DNA of 64,000 nucleotides from Macrosoma leucophasiata (taxonomy: Eukaryota > Arthropoda > Insecta > Lepidoptera > Hedylidae). Both the position numbers and the translations under genes were made by a program. Positions 50,784-62,029 of this stretch are shown here, one piece after another (the first letter of the stretch is position 1; each line of letters starts with the position of its first letter). Where the stretch lies: contig JAWQUS010000016.1 in assembly GCA_036365455.1 (NCBI GenBank), positions 12,981,001-13,045,000 on the forward strand. Direction: 5' to 3'. The notes below the pieces were generated by a model. That model had not been told where the DNA came from, did not search any database, and worked only from the letters and a program-made list of their open reading frames with translations.

Positions 50784-52829
50784 ATGGATGTCACATCAAC
50801 GTTTTAACCAAGTTTAGTCCCGACATTGATCTTAAACTGAAACTCCAAATCGTTCTTCTTGTTCGCTACTACTTCACTGAGTTCAATTACATATACCTAC
50901 TTATCTATGATAATTCAAATGTCTGTTTAAACTAACTTAAGCAATTCCCCTGTCAGTTTTATAACATACACTGGTGGAATCCATTCTTAGACGCATCTAA
51001 ATGCGTGTTAACCTCAATACAAAATGTTTGCCAAAGCAGCCGTTCATGCGTACGGGCGACAAAAATAAGAATTCGTGTTTACTTAAGTCATCCAAAGGCT
51101 GAAGATAACAGGTCACGCGCGCATGTCTGTCGCTACCCCTCGCCTCTTACATTTTATTACGTCCCATTACCTGGGATTAAGTCGGCATGTATTGCGCAGA
51201 TTCGGTCTCATGTCGTCAGTTCCTCACTAATATTACCTGGCACTTATAACTGCACTTTGAAGGTGATTTAAAATACGGTACTCGGTAAGGTACAGCCTTG
51301 TGACCTTGTGAATTTATAAACTTGGCTTCGTGTATAATCCTCGCGGAATCCATTACCATCTAATTAGTGCGCAACATCCACTGATGAAAAGGTGTATCAG
51401 GATTTTCCTGGATTATCATCTTTGTTAAGGTTTTGTTGCGGGGAATAAATACTCCTTGAAACCTCTTAAGAGGTTTTCACAGCTTATATACGTCTAAAAT
51501 AACTTAAATAAACTTCCACTTTAAATTCGTTCGAGAATTTTTATTCAGATCTGAAAATTCATGTCTGAATTCACGAGTTAGTCTGTCACAGCGCTATATC
51601 ATTTGATCCCATTGACCTAGAAAGCCAAAAAGGCACTGCAGACGTATATAGGCTGACGCAACTGCATAGTAATAAGTGTTAGTATAATCTTGTATTTTAT
51701 ATTCGCGGCTACAAAATGTTAATAATGTGTCAGCGAGTTACATTTTATATTAAGGTAGTGAACGTATGCTTTATTTGAGAGTGACTACGTCGTCTAAAGT
51801 AGGCCTACCTGGCGCTGTGAGTGCCTATTTGAGCTCGCAATATGGGGCGGCTGGGTGATTTCATAATCAAGTACTGACTGTAATATAATTTCCCGGACTG
51901 CGCTAATGAACGTGTATTTTGTTTCATCTGCCGCCAGTAGAATGTAAAACGTGCGACGTAAAATCAACATTTCATTTGGCTGGAGGACGGCGGGCGGACT
52001 CTCTAGCCTCCGCTTTAAATTTGTGTCAATTAATATTTTTCCTCTTCGTTTCCTGTGCGGTAAATAAAAAAGCCACTCCGAATCGCCAACTCAATATTTC
52101 GTTGAGCGTATGACCAATGTAAAATGTAGAATTAATTCTGTGATGTATTTTAAAAGGGTTAGATAATGAATACAGATGAGATGAGTTACATAACTGTACA
52201 GATTTTGTGATATTGTAGTTTTGTTTTATATCACCTGCTGGGTTTTTTAGGAACATATGCGACATGCAAACGAAGCAGTGATTGTTTATTTATAAGAATG
52301 CTAAATTAGTCACGCTTTGCTGAGAATATTATTTAGGGCAATCAACGGTTTCTAGAGCTTCAGGAATTAAATTTTGTAACACAATGGATGCAACGTTGTA
52401 CAAAAATTACCTACTTTTGCACGTGACTATGTCCGCATAAAATTCGTAACTTTCGTTCCCTTTTTAGGGTTGCGTGGTCTCCATGCTTCTGCCTGTCAGT
52501 CTGTCCACAGCTTATCTTAGGGAAGCTGTAATTGGGCATAAACATACTTATTACTCAAATCAAAAAAGTGTTTTTTTTTGTACAGGGTACCTTCCCTACA
52601 CTTGTACTTAAGAGGGGATGGATGTCAAAAATGGACGAAAAAAAGACAGTTTGAGAATATATTTTTAAAGACAAAAGAAAGTTTGTGATTTAATTTAAAG
52701 TGTCAATTTTAGTAAGTTAAGTTTTCCTCTCTTCGGTCAGCTGAATTGTTGTATGCGTGTGTCAAAATAACACGATAGTAGCACAGTATTGACAGTATAG
52801 GTACAAATAACACGTTCGTTTTTAACCGA
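50784..52829. other. Unannotated sequence, no gene seen
   Basis: Open frames up to 88 codons (51005-51271) show no motif. CTTTTTAGGGTTGCGTGGTC and CTGCCTGTCAGTCTGTCC near 52460-52505 are traces of a common interspersed repeat. Confidence 0.45.
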
Positions 52830-53735
52830 GTTCAAAAACGAGAAGGTTCTCAATTCGGCCGGTATATATTTTTTTATGTATGTACGTGAAATTCGCCGAG
52901 ATTACTGGACCGATTTACGTAATGCGGAATAGTTTCGAATTGGTCCCATAAAAATTTGATTCAGATAGGCCTATCAGTTTTTATTTTATGAGCATTTTTT
53001 TACTTACTTTCACCTCAGACTAAAGGATTATGAATAGACGGCGAGTTGTCATTCAGTGCGTTGAATCCACTGACGTCCTAGATAGTCCTAATGCGCATGA
53101 CGACAAGATGACAACAAGTGACAGTGACACATTTACTCATCGACGACACAACACAGCTTATTTACTCCTTCGTGGATTTTCATTGATTTCGTATAGTCGT
53201 GTAACATTTTACAAATTTAACAGATGTGAACATTAATCTAATTGGCAATGCAGCAATAAACTAAAAAGTATTAAATAAATATAACTACGTTAAGAAAAAC
53301 CGACTTCAAAACTGAAAAGTAAAAATAATAAAGACTTAATTGTAATTATATACTACTTATTATTTATGTGAGCTATTTACTAATAGGTTTGAAGTCGGTG
53401 CCTAGCCAAAATCAATAAATTAGGCATTTCATTGTATTAAAACGTAACTTCACGCTTGTAATCCCCGAAGGGGTAGGCAGAGGTAAATGCATGAATTCAA
53501 GCATACATGCAAACACCCACAATTCGTCGGTTACGTTTTGTTCAGTGTATTAATTTGCTCGATTTCATATCTAAGTGGTTAAAATATAATTATTTGTTTA
53601 AAGCTTGGCATCGACTTCAAACCTATTAGTAAATAGCACATATAAATAATAGGTAGTATATAATTACAATTAAATCTTTATTATTTTTTAATTTTCAGTT
53701 TTGAAGTCGGTTTTTCTTAACGTAGTTATATTTAT
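52830..53735. mobile_element. Composite foldback element F2, copy 1, with embedded SINE C tail
   Basis: A leading part of about 450 bp (AACCGAGTTCAAAAACGAG, TGCGGAATAGTTTCGAATTG, CGTTGAATCCACTGACG, CATTAATCTAATTGGCAATG) is followed by an inverted repeat. The left arm, about 53281-53412, starts at TAACTACGTTAAGAAAAACC. The right arm, about 53606-53735, ends at TTTTTCTTAACGTAGTTATA. Arms are about 130 bp and nearly identical. Between them sits the 3' 100 bp of SINE C (53441-53539). No transposase is present, and the open frames in the leader are not conserved in copy 2. Confidence 0.8.
53441..53539 (-). repeat. SINE C 3' tail inside F2
   Basis: ACGTAACTTCACGCTTGTAA, CCCCGAAGGGGTAGGCAGAG, CAAGCATACATGCAAACACC and TTACGTTTT, reversed, with no SINE head. 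The junctions are the same as in F2 copy 2 at 56314-56410. Confidence 0.88.
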
Positions 53736-53899
53736 CTTTAGACTGTGATAGTAGTATATACAAAACGAAGTTGAAATGGAAACTATCACAAATAAGTAGA
53801 CTATATGGAACACAAAAACTAGTACCAACTACTCGACTAATGGGAAAATATACACACTTTTTTACCGTATAGGTGTGGATCGGAAATTTTATTTTTATA

Positions 53900-54091
53900 C
53901 TAGCGGCCCGCCATGTTTTTGCCCGCGCTGCTTCGTTCCTATGAGTCATAGCGTGCTGATATATCACCTTCCTCGATAAATGGGCTATCTAACACCGAAA
54001 ATCCTTCACGAATCGGACCAGTAGTTCCTGAGATTAGCGCGTTCAAACTCTTCAGCTTTATAATATTAAAAAAATAAAGTATAGATATAGA
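53900..54091 (-). mobile_element. Short Helitron-like element
   Basis: A|CTAG at 53900-53903 followed by CGGCCCGCCATG, and GA|T near 54084 or 54090 at the other end. The interior has CGGACCAGTAGTTCCTGAGA and TTAGCGCGTTCAAACTCTTC, blocks very common in lepidopteran repeats. About 190 bp. Confidence 0.65.
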
Positions 54092-54879
54092 TAAGTACAT
54101 ACCTATATATATTATGTATAGATTTTTAGATGAATGGAACCGCTTCACAAATGTATATATTAATTCTGAACCTCGCCTGATATTAAAATGAAACATATTT
54201 AAACATTTAAGTAAGTTAAGAATCCCGTCTTTGTTCCAATTCAAAGATTTTCGAGACTTATTAAAAGAGATATATATTTTTTCTACAGCTGAGTTGTCAA
54301 GTAAGGATTAAAGCCAGGATTTCCTACAGAACAGGAACTTAAATGTATCATCAATTTATAATTTCAGATGAAGGACTGCGCCTTTACGCCGTAACAACGT
54401 AATAATATGCATATACTTACCCGTTCAAAAATATATTTACATTTATATTGAAATCACAGAGACACATCAATTTTATTATTGGTGTAGACAGGTAAAGTGT
54501 TCGAATGTACGAAGGTGTCGCGGAAATTTAGCTTCATTCACAATGGCATGTTTTATTTATTTTATTGGGTACGAACTAGTGATGCAGGTGAAGGTGTAGG
54601 GGTTTCGTCAAGGAGTCTGAAGATAAATCGGATGCCTACGTGTTTAGGAGACCTGGGGACTTATTCTTGTAACATTGCACAAGATCGATCGCAACTGAAT
54701 CGATTTGCTTTCTTTCTCTAATATACCGCGCAAAGGCAATAAAGTACATAGACCAACACTGCGCACGGCCACTAAGCATTCCCTTCGACCAACGAGCGGT
54801 CAGGTGAGCTCTTTTTTCTAGGCGCCCCAATGCCATTCATCACCTAGCGTATGTTTAGTTAGAATAAAAAAAATAAATA
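54092..54879. other. Unannotated sequence, no gene seen
   Basis: A 74-codon plus frame at 54497-54721 and a 66-codon minus frame at 54636-54836 overlap with no motif. No repeats are recognised. Confidence 0.45.
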
Positions 54880-55077
54880 AAATACGCTTACACTCACAGC
54901 CCCACAGTAGGTATAAACCTGTGTCGTGGGTGCCGTTATACACATGCAACACATACATGAACACCCAGACCCGAAACAAATATCTGTAGGCCATACAAAT
55001 ATTTGTCCCGGTGCGAGGATCGAACCCGCGACCCTTCGAATCAAACGGTCATCTCACACCGCTGGACTTATCGGGTC
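54880..55077 (-). mobile_element. tRNA-derived SINE B
   Basis: Reversed full copy: CTTACACTCACAGCCCCACA, AACCTGTGTCGTGGGTGCCG, GGCCATACAAATATTTGTCC, then the head GATCGAACCCGCGACCC...CACCGCTGGACT. GAATAAA occurs just outside both ends (54861-54867 and 55080-55086) and is a plausible target duplication. Confidence 0.88.
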
Positions 55078-55219
55078 GTCGAATAAACTCTCAAAAATGT
55101 CAAATCGTTCTTTATTTTGTTATCATAAAGGCACGAGTTAAACAAATTACGAGTAAATCGTAGACTTCATCTACGTGCCATAATTTCTTCAAAACGCGTT
55201 TGAATCAATTGAACAAACT

Positions 55220-55323
55220 TCATACATTACCACTATCATTTGGCGGCATATAATGATAATGCGGCGGTAATGCGGTGGTGCCTAGGTCCCCGATCCCCGA
55301 TACTGAAACTCTACTACCAGTAA
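55220..55323 (-). repeat. Family A repeat fragment, 5' part
   Basis: ACATTACCACTATCATTTGG, GGTAATGCGGTGGTGCCTAG, CTCTACTACCAGTAA. Reversed, with the CGCCCGCGAGC block replaced by GGTCCCCGATCCCCGAT. Confidence 0.7.
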
Positions 55324-55677
55324 ATTTTATAAGAATAAGCCCCTGTTCTATGTATCACAAGCACGTTTACAATAGAACTGGCGCGAACATGTTGCGTGAG
55401 AGTATTTCCCCTCCGCACGAACCTCATAAATTCTCTCTTTATAAATTAGATAACACCTTGTAAAGAGTAGTTTCATACTTTTAATGTACATTAAATTATC
55501 TTTCAGGCCCACTTTTTTCCTGTTATTTATGTGTGAAATATAATAACGTATTGTGTACAGTGCACATAATCTGAAACAAAAAGACGTCAAACAAAAATGG
55601 CGTGAGAATTCAATTCGAAATCAAAGTATAATGTCTGGCACCTGACTATAACTACTCAATTGATAATGGTTATTTTT
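55324..55677. other. AT-rich sequence, no feature seen
   Basis: No gene or repeat is recognised. Confidence 0.5.
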
Positions 55678-56490
55678 AACCGAGTTCAAAAACGTTCTTT
55701 TTTTGTTTGATGCGGAATAGTTTCGAATTGTTCCCATAAAAATTTGAATCACATTGGCAAATCAGTTTTTATTTTATGAGCATTTTTAACTTACTTTCAC
55801 CTCAGACTAAAGGAATAAGAATAGACGGTGAGTTGTCATACAGTGCGTTGAATCCACTGTCACTGACGTCCTAGATAGTCCTAATGCGCATGACAACAAG
55901 TGACAATGACACATTTACTCATCGACGACACAACACAGCTTATTTACTCCTTCGTGGATACAATTTTTTCATTGATTTCGTATAGTATAGTCGTGTAATA
56001 ATTTTGTATCGACGTGCGACACACCTAAACAATTTAATTATGGTATCTAATTGTCACGAGCTAAAAGAGTCAGATTTGACAAATTTAACAGATGTGAACA
56101 TTAATCTAATTGGCAATGCAGCAATAAACTAAAAAGTATTAAATAAATATAACTACGTTAAGAAAAACCGACTTCAAAACTGAAAAGTTAAAAATAATAA
56201 AGATTTAAATGTAATTATGTACCTACTACCTATTATTTATATGTGCTATTTACCAATAGGTTTGAAGTCGGTGGCAAGCCAAAATCACTAAAGTAGGCAT
56301 TTCATTGTATTAAAACGTAACTCCACGCCTGTAATCCCCGAAGGGGTAGGCAGTAAATGCATGAATTCAAGCATACATGCAAACACCCACGATTCGCCGG
56401 TAACGTTTTGTTCAGTGTATTAATTTGCTCGTATTCATATTTAAGTGATTAAAATATAATTATTTGTTTAAGGCTTGGCACCGACATTAC
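55678..56490. mobile_element. Composite foldback element F2, copy 2, right arm lost
   Basis: Repeats copy 1 block for block: AACCGAGTTCAAAAACG, TGCGGAATAGTTTCGAATTG, TTGAATCCACTG, CATTAATCTAATTGGCAATG, the left arm starting near 56146, and the SINE C tail at 56314-56410. Relative to copy 1 it has a deletion near the start and an extra segment of about 60 bp (TTTGTATCGACGTGCGACAC). The sequence breaks off after GCTTGGCACCGAC at about 56487, so the right arm is missing. Confidence 0.8.
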
Positions 56491-56600
56491 ATACACCCGA
56501 CGTAACATTTCGCGTAAGTGACTATTTAATTAAATGTATATTTAAATAGGAAACCTATCTATTACCTAATTATTTTGTAGCATATCCATGATTAATAATA

Positions 56601-57883
56601 GGTTGGGGAAAAAGTCTTTTCGCATTATAGTATGTATGAACTTGTAATAAAATTTCTTTGGCTGTAGTATTTTCATCTGGCTGGTTTTGGTATCATTGAA
56701 AGTTAAAATTTTAAAGAAAATAATTCCAAATTCTAATTAGGCAAATGTGTGATTTTCATTTGTTTTTCGTACTGTCAATATGAGTGAATCTAATGAAGAA
56801 ATTCGATACATTTTAAAATTTTACTACAAAAGAGGTGAAAATGCAAAGCAAGCCGCGAAAAAAATTTGCGATGTTTATGGACCGGACCTAGTGCAGTGTC
56901 TGTGAGAGTAGCACAAATTTGATTTAAGCGTTTTCAATCCCGAAATTTTGATGTCAAAGATGCACCTCGCTCTGGTCGCCCTATTACGGATAAAATGGAT
57001 GCCATTTTTGAAAAAGTGGAGCAAGATCGACATATCAGTATTTACGACGTAGCTGAAGAACTGAGAATTGATCACAAAACAGTTTTGGCGCATTTGAAAA
57101 AAGCTGGGTACAAAAAAAGCTCGATATTTGGGTACCTCACGAGCTCACTGAAAGAAACCTAATGAACCGTGTACTCATTTGTGATTCTTTATTACGACGT
57201 AATGAAACCGAATCATTTTTGAAGAAGCTGATAACTGGTGATGAAAAGTGGATCACGTACGACAAGAACGTGCGAAAAAGGTCGTGGTCAAAGGCCGGTC
57301 AGGCTTCACGGACTGTGGCGAAACCCGGGTTAACTCGCAATAAGGTGATGTTGTGTGTGTGGTGGGATTGGAAGGGCATTATTCATTATGAGCTATTACC
57401 ACCAGGCAGGACTATCGATTCTGAACTCTACTGCGAACAACTGGTGAGATTAAAGCAAGAAGTTGAGAGAAAGCGGCCGGAATTGATCAACAGAAGGGGT
57501 GTGGTGTTTCATCATGATAACGCTAGACCTCACACATCTATAGCCACTCAGCAAAAATTAAGAGAGTTTGGCTGGGAGGTGTTAATGCATCCGCCGTATA
57601 GTCCTGACCTTGCACCTTCAGATTTCTACCTGTTTCGGTCTCTTCAGAATTCTTTATGCAATGTTAGGTTAACATCACGAGAGGACTGCCAAATCTACTT
57701 GTCCCGGTATTTTGATGAGAAGTCCCAAATTTTTTATAGCAATGGGATCATGTCCCTACCTACAAGATGGCAAAAGGTTATCGAACAAAATGGTACATAC
57801 ATACTTTAGTTAAATTTAAATAAACTATGTTAAAAAATATTTTGAATTATCTTAAAAAATGCGAAGAAACTTTTTCCCCAACC
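56601..57883 (+). mobile_element. mariner transposon, inactive
   Basis: Terminal repeats of about 30 bp: GGTTGGGGAAAAAGTCTTTT at 56601 and, on the minus strand, GGTTGGGGAAAAAGTTTCTT ending at 57883. TA precedes the left end, while the right flank is TT, so one target base has mutated. 1283 bp, the usual full length for a mariner, with the whole transposase region present but broken. Confidence 0.9.
56780..57809 (+). pseudogene. mariner transposase (cecropia-type likely), three lesions
   Basis: Begins ATGAGTGAATCTAATGAAG at 56780. The helix-turn-helix region follows, then WVPHELTERN, CDEKW-type GDEKWITYD (first catalytic Asp), HHDNARPHTS (second) and PYSPDLAPSDFYLF (third), with 34 residues between the last two aspartates, i.e. 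the D,D34D signature. Lesions: a frameshift near 56890 with a stop at 56903-56905, a TGA in place of the expected Trp codon at about 56920, and a one-base loss in an A run at about 57110-57118. The part from 57162 to the stop at 57807-57809 is open and holds all three catalytic residues. Subfamily is from general resemblance to the cecropia group. Confidence 0.88.
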
Positions 57884-58059
57884 TTATTAATAATTTGGAT
57901 AAAAAGTTGCTTGCGTTTTTACTATGCTTTCTCCTCGTTCTCTCAAGATATTGCTTATCTTCCTGACTTTACTCGGGGACGTGATAACACCATTGCCTAT
58001 TATGTGAAATAGAATTATTTCGCTTTCAATGGCGCTTAAATTATTTTAAAAGGTAGCAG
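57884..58059. other. AT-rich sequence, no feature seen
   Basis: Nothing recognised. Confidence 0.5.
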
Positions 58060-58200
58060 TTAATACAATTACGCTGGATGGACAGCAGCGTCTTGCGATA
58101 AAACTGCGACCACCGCCACTGCGATTGCCAATGCGCATGCTATGCGTGACTATTATGGCATATTCTCCCCTCCCCCCTGTTGAGTGCAACACTGTTGTGG
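58060..58200 (-). repeat. Repeat family D, partial reversed copy
   Basis: ATGGACAGCAGCGTCTTGCG, CCACTGCGATTGCCAATGCG and ATTATGGCATATTC are the reverse of GACGCTGCTGCCCAT, GATTGGCGGTCGC and GAATATGCCATAAT at 34575-34775. Confidence 0.6.
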
Positions 58201-58276
58201 CCACTTTGGAGGTCCAGCTGTGGACATCATTCGGCTCAAGTGACTTATATAACTTCATTAATTTAATTTTGACAAC

Positions 58277-58470
58277 CAGGTTAGTCCAGCGCGAGCGGTG
58301 TGTGACTACCGCTTGATTCCAAGGGTCCCGGGGCCGATCCCCGCACGGGGACAAATATTTGTATGGCCTACAGATATTCGCTTCGGGTCTGGGTGTTTGT
58401 GTATGTTTACAATGGCACCCAGGGCACAGGTTTATACCTAGTGTGGGGCTGTGAGTGTAAGTGTATTTTA
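58277..58470 (+). mobile_element. tRNA-derived SINE B
   Basis: GGTTAGTCCAGCG, CCGCTTGATTCCAAGGG, a mutated B box GGGGCCGATCC, ACAAATATTTGTATGGCC, TTCGCTTCGGGTCTGGGTG, CAGGTTTATACCTAGTGTGG. It directly precedes a family A copy. Confidence 0.85.
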
Positions 58471-58487
58471 GTAATTTCGTAACGGTT

Positions 58488-58773
58488 TCACTGGTGGTAG
58501 AGCTCTAGTGACCAAACTCGCGGGCATAGGCACCACCGCATTATGCGCTAATATACTAGCCGCTAAATGGCGTTCAGCACTATCGTGTTCCGGTCAGGTG
58601 GTAATGTGCGGCCCTGTAATTTCCGGCTCAGAGGCATAACACCTTAGGCCTCAGGAGTGGTAACGCATCTGAATTTTGACCTTGGTCTTTATGTGGGTGT
58701 CTATAGGCTGCAGTCATCACTTAACATCAATGTGAACTGCAAGCTTGTTTGCCACTTCCATTACATAAAAAAA
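58488..58773 (+). mobile_element. Family A poly(A)-tailed SINE-like element
   Basis: From TTCACTGGTGGTAGAGCTC to CATTACATAAAAAAA. AACGG lies on both sides (58481-58485 and 58772-58776), a possible short target duplication. Small changes include ATTATGCGCTAATATACTAG. Confidence 0.87.
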
Positions 58774-59164
58774 CGGAGTGGTTGGCAATAGATAGTAACA
58801 ATAACAGAGAACAACCATGAAACTCGTGCCAATCAGTCAATTAACAATATAATTTTTCGCATCTTTTCACAAAGTCAGTTGTTATAAATTAAAAATCCAT
58901 TCACCAATAACGAACGGCAGTCCATTATGGTGGTAACATTATTTACTCTCGTTTTTGGGACACAATTGGCACAGCCCGCTGATGAGCCAGTGATTCGCAG
59001 GTGATGAATATGCATCTTGATGGATATTGATTTATTTCAATCAGATAAAACGACCATATTTTAATGCTTATGTCATTGTTTCCATGAATTTCTTTTTTTT
59101 TCTGATGTGGTGTGAGCCAAAGAATAAATTACATTTCTCTTCTTTCTGTCTTTCTGTCAATTGA
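58774..59164. other. Unannotated sequence, no feature seen
   Basis: No gene or repeat is recognised. Confidence 0.5.
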
Positions 59165-59290
59165 TGTGTCCGTCTAAAACCAAAGTGAGTTTGCAAAGTC
59201 TTCTCCGAATTTGGTCGAATCTAAACATGGAGCATAGAGCAACACGGGCCACCGGCCGCGGTGAACCGGAGGGGAGTAGCCATATGCAGT
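59165..59290. repeat. Flank repeat X then Y (left of LINE tail)
   Basis: X: AAACCAAAGTGAGTTTGCAA...CTCCGAATTTGGTCGA. Y: ATAGAGCAACACGGGCCACC...GGAGGGGAGTAGCCAT. Both recur at 59850-59965, X in direct and Y in inverted orientation. Confidence 0.75.
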
Positions 59291-59399
59291 GCAGGCTTTT
59301 TCCTCTGTCAAAGTAAAAGCGCAAGTAGGCCTATTCCTGTGGCCTAGTTTAAATGTGTGCGTGATTGTATATGTATTTATTTTGTTAAAGGCAGAGAAG

Positions 59400-59700
59400 G
59401 AGAAGGAAAAATAAAGAAATCGAACATCTGGTGGCAGAGCCAAATATCATCGGCCAAATAAAATACCAGAGGCTTGGCCATCTTGAGAGAATGGGGGAGG
59501 ATGGAGCAGTGAAATTTGCATACTTGGAGCGACATAGTGGTCGACGTCCAGTCGGTCGGCCCAGGTATCGCTGGAGTGATGAGGCGCTAAAAGATCTCCG
59601 TGACCTTCAGGTCGAAGAGTGACGGGAGGCGAAGAACAGACAAAAATGGCGCATTCTATTATCGGAGGCCAAGACTCATTTTGAGTCACTGCGTCCATAA
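59400..59700 (+). pseudogene. C-terminal tail of a LINE reverse transcriptase
   Basis: In frame with 59431 one reads QRLGHLERMGEDGAVKFAYL, then SGRRPVGRPRYRWSDEALKD and DLQVEE. A TGA at 59620-59622 stands where relatives have a Trp, and then NRQKWRILLSEAKTHFESLRP runs to a TAA at 59698-59700. This HLERM...GRPRYRW...W---SEAKTHF order is the extreme C-terminus of an insect LINE ORF2. RW appears to be lost before GHLERM (a 6 bp deletion). It is a different family from the tail at 1605. Confidence 0.75.
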
Positions 59701-59755
59701 AATAAGTATTATGTTAAAGTCAAGATGTGAGTTTCGTAGTCATAGACGATTTTTG

Positions 59756-59756
<1 letters not shown>

Positions 59757-59790
<34 letters not shown>
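59757..59790. repeat. (GT)n microsatellite
   Basis: About 15 uninterrupted TG units followed by GCGTG. Confidence 0.95.
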
Positions 59791-59791
<1 letters not shown>

Positions 59792-59849
59792 CACACGAAT
59801 TTCCCCTCCGCTAAAAATGACAGACTGTTTTGCGTCGGTAATGCGCTAT

Positions 59850-59965
59850 GGCTACTCCCCTCCCCTCCCGTCGCTGCCGGTGGCCCGTGTTGCTCTATGA
59901 TCCATCCAAAACCAAAGTGAGCTTGCACACTCTACTCCGAATTTGGTCGACATGGAGAACATGGA
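59850..59965. repeat. Flank repeat Y (inverted) then X (right of LINE tail)
   Basis: GGCTACTCCCCTCCCCTCCC...GGTGGCCCGTGTTGCTCTAT is Y reversed. AAACCAAAGTGAGCTTGCAC...CTCCGAATTTGGTCGA is X again. See 59165-59290. Confidence 0.75.
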
Positions 59966-60474
59966 GTCAATAAAAAGAAAATGTTAAGTGAGTACATGTG
60001 TGTAATTCTTTTCATTAAATTATTGCTACTTATAGTTATGAAAGACGTCAGGACTAAACATATTTTCTTAAAAATCTACCCTGAGTTCTGACAACTACGA
60101 ATAAAAACTTAAGCTTCAAGTATTACTAACTAAAACTTTAAAAGTAATTAAAACTTTAATTGTATAGTCAAACTACGTCCCGTATTCAATAACAAACTAA
60201 ATGTATAATCTCTTCACTTAATATGATTTACTTTTTAATATTTCACCGTATATTATCGTCGCATTTCAGTATATTCCTTCCGTATTTTATGAATTCCGAG
60301 TGTTAAACACATTACAGAGTAAATATTTATTTTACGCATACGGGTTCTAGTTCAGTGTTCAACTCGGAGAGAACATTCAGTATGCTCTAAATATGAGCTA
60401 ACTAAATTTGTTAGCGGTTTGCCTGTTATTAGTATTCAATCTAAAATGATACGCGGAATAGTTTATTATGACTA
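59966..60474. other. AT-rich sequence, no feature seen
   Basis: No gene or repeat is recognised. Confidence 0.5.
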
Positions 60475-60640
60475 TATTAGGGCTCCGTACCTCAAAAAGA
60501 AAAAACGGAACCCGCATAAGATTACTCGCGCATCTGTGTCTGCCTGTCACAGATGATTTTCTCCGAAAGTAGAGGACCAGTTGAATTGAAATTTTCCACG
60601 CATATCTTAATCAGCCAGGAGTCCCTTTGGGGAATAAAAT
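60475..60640 (+). repeat. 'gggctccgtacctc' interspersed repeat fragment
   Basis: AGGGCTCCGTACCTCAAAAA, AACGGAACCCGCATAAG, TGTCTGCCTGTCAC and TTGAAATTTTCCACGC. The first two blocks are a familiar lepidopteran repeat motif and relate to 24443-24520. Class undecided. Confidence 0.55.
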
Positions 60641-61309
60641 GAAGAATTTAAAAAAAATCTATGTGATGATGACGAGATAGACCTTATTTTAAGGATTTCA
60701 TAAATATTTTGACGAAGGTAAATGTTTTTGAAGTTATTCAAGAAAATATATGAAAATTGACCAATCCAACCCTTTTATCTCCGAAACTACTAGGCAATGT
60801 AATTTTGAAAAAAAAAAATATTAGGAAATAGTCTTTGCACCTATATTTTTAATTGTGTTGCTGGCTTAGTGACTACTTACAACATAATATTATTTATTAT
60901 CACCAACAAAATGTATTAAATTTTTTCCATTTGACCTTTCTTAAAAGCTGACCTATGAGTATGTCCATCTTGAAGATGCAAGTCACTTTTTTACTCAATT
61001 TCATCAAAACGCGTTTAGCGGTCTACAAAAGATCGAAGTCAGGCTCGCAGATCCTTTCGAATTTATATCATTGTGTGGACGAAGGAAACTCTTATGTACT
61101 GTTGTTACTCAGAACAACTGAACTTGCGCCAACATGAAATATTTTCTGTCATAGTAGCTGTTACACTTGGCTTTACTATCCTCAACCTACAGGGAATTTT
61201 TTTTTAATTTATTTATCTCGTCAGTTCATCTCGTTACATACTCGTATATTTGACATTAATTTGGCTTCATTAAAATAAAAATAAATTGTTACCCCCTTAT
61301 TCATGAACG
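60641..61309. other. AT-rich sequence, no gene seen
   Basis: A 60-codon frame at 60955-61137 has no motif. Nothing else is recognised. Confidence 0.5.
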
Positions 61310-61316
61310 TACTGGT

Positions 61317-61601
61317 TTTTACTGGTGGTAGAGCTCCAGTGACGGAGCTCGCGGGCGTATTACCTAATATACTTGCCGCTAAATGGTAGTGTTCAGCTCT
61401 ATCGTGTTCCGGTCAGGTGGTAATGTACGGCCCTGTAATTTCCGGCACAGAGGCATAACACCTTAGGCCTCAGGAGTGGTAACGCATTTGCATTTTGACT
61501 TCTGGTTATTGTGTGGGTGTCTATAGGCTGCAGTCATCACTAAACATCAATGTGAACTGCATACTTGTTTGCCACTTCTATAAAATATTTAAAAAAAACG
61601 T
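61317..61601 (+). mobile_element. Family A poly(A)-tailed SINE-like element
   Basis: TTTTTACTGGTGGTAGAGC to an A run ending at about 61598. AACGTAC occurs at 61306-61312 and 61597-61603, a likely 7 bp target duplication. It lacks the GCACCACCGC segment near its 5' end. Confidence 0.87.
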
Positions 61602-62029
61602 ACGTTAGATACGTTTTCGTTTTAGCTGTAGAATGCTATGGCCTTGTCATTTGCGTTGTTGAATGTGCAGGATTAAAAAAGACAAAGAAGAGATTAGCAA
61701 TACTTTAGCTAAAATACGTTAAAGGGGTTAAGTTTTAGCCGATATCCTTGGACAACACCAAATGAGTCAAGCGCTGAAAAATAAATAGAAGAAATACAAC
61801 GCTTACAAAAGTCAACTTCGAGCGATATTCCAGCCTTTTTATCAACAAAGCTATTGAGATCCTCATAAGGAATCGAAATTTTCTTACAACTTTTTGTGAT
61901 TGATACCTATTTATTTTCTAGTTACCTCATTAAGAATAATCGATTGTTTGCAATATATTCTGTTTTTGCATTTATACATTCAACACTGTGACCGTGTATG
62001 TAATGCCAAAATTATTATTCCTAACATCT
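61602..62029. other. AT-rich sequence, no feature seen
   Basis: No gene or repeat is recognised. Confidence 0.5.

Noticed and set aside
53030..53236. 68-codon frame in F2 copy 1
   Set aside because: The matching region of copy 2 has indels that break the frame, so it is not a conserved protein.
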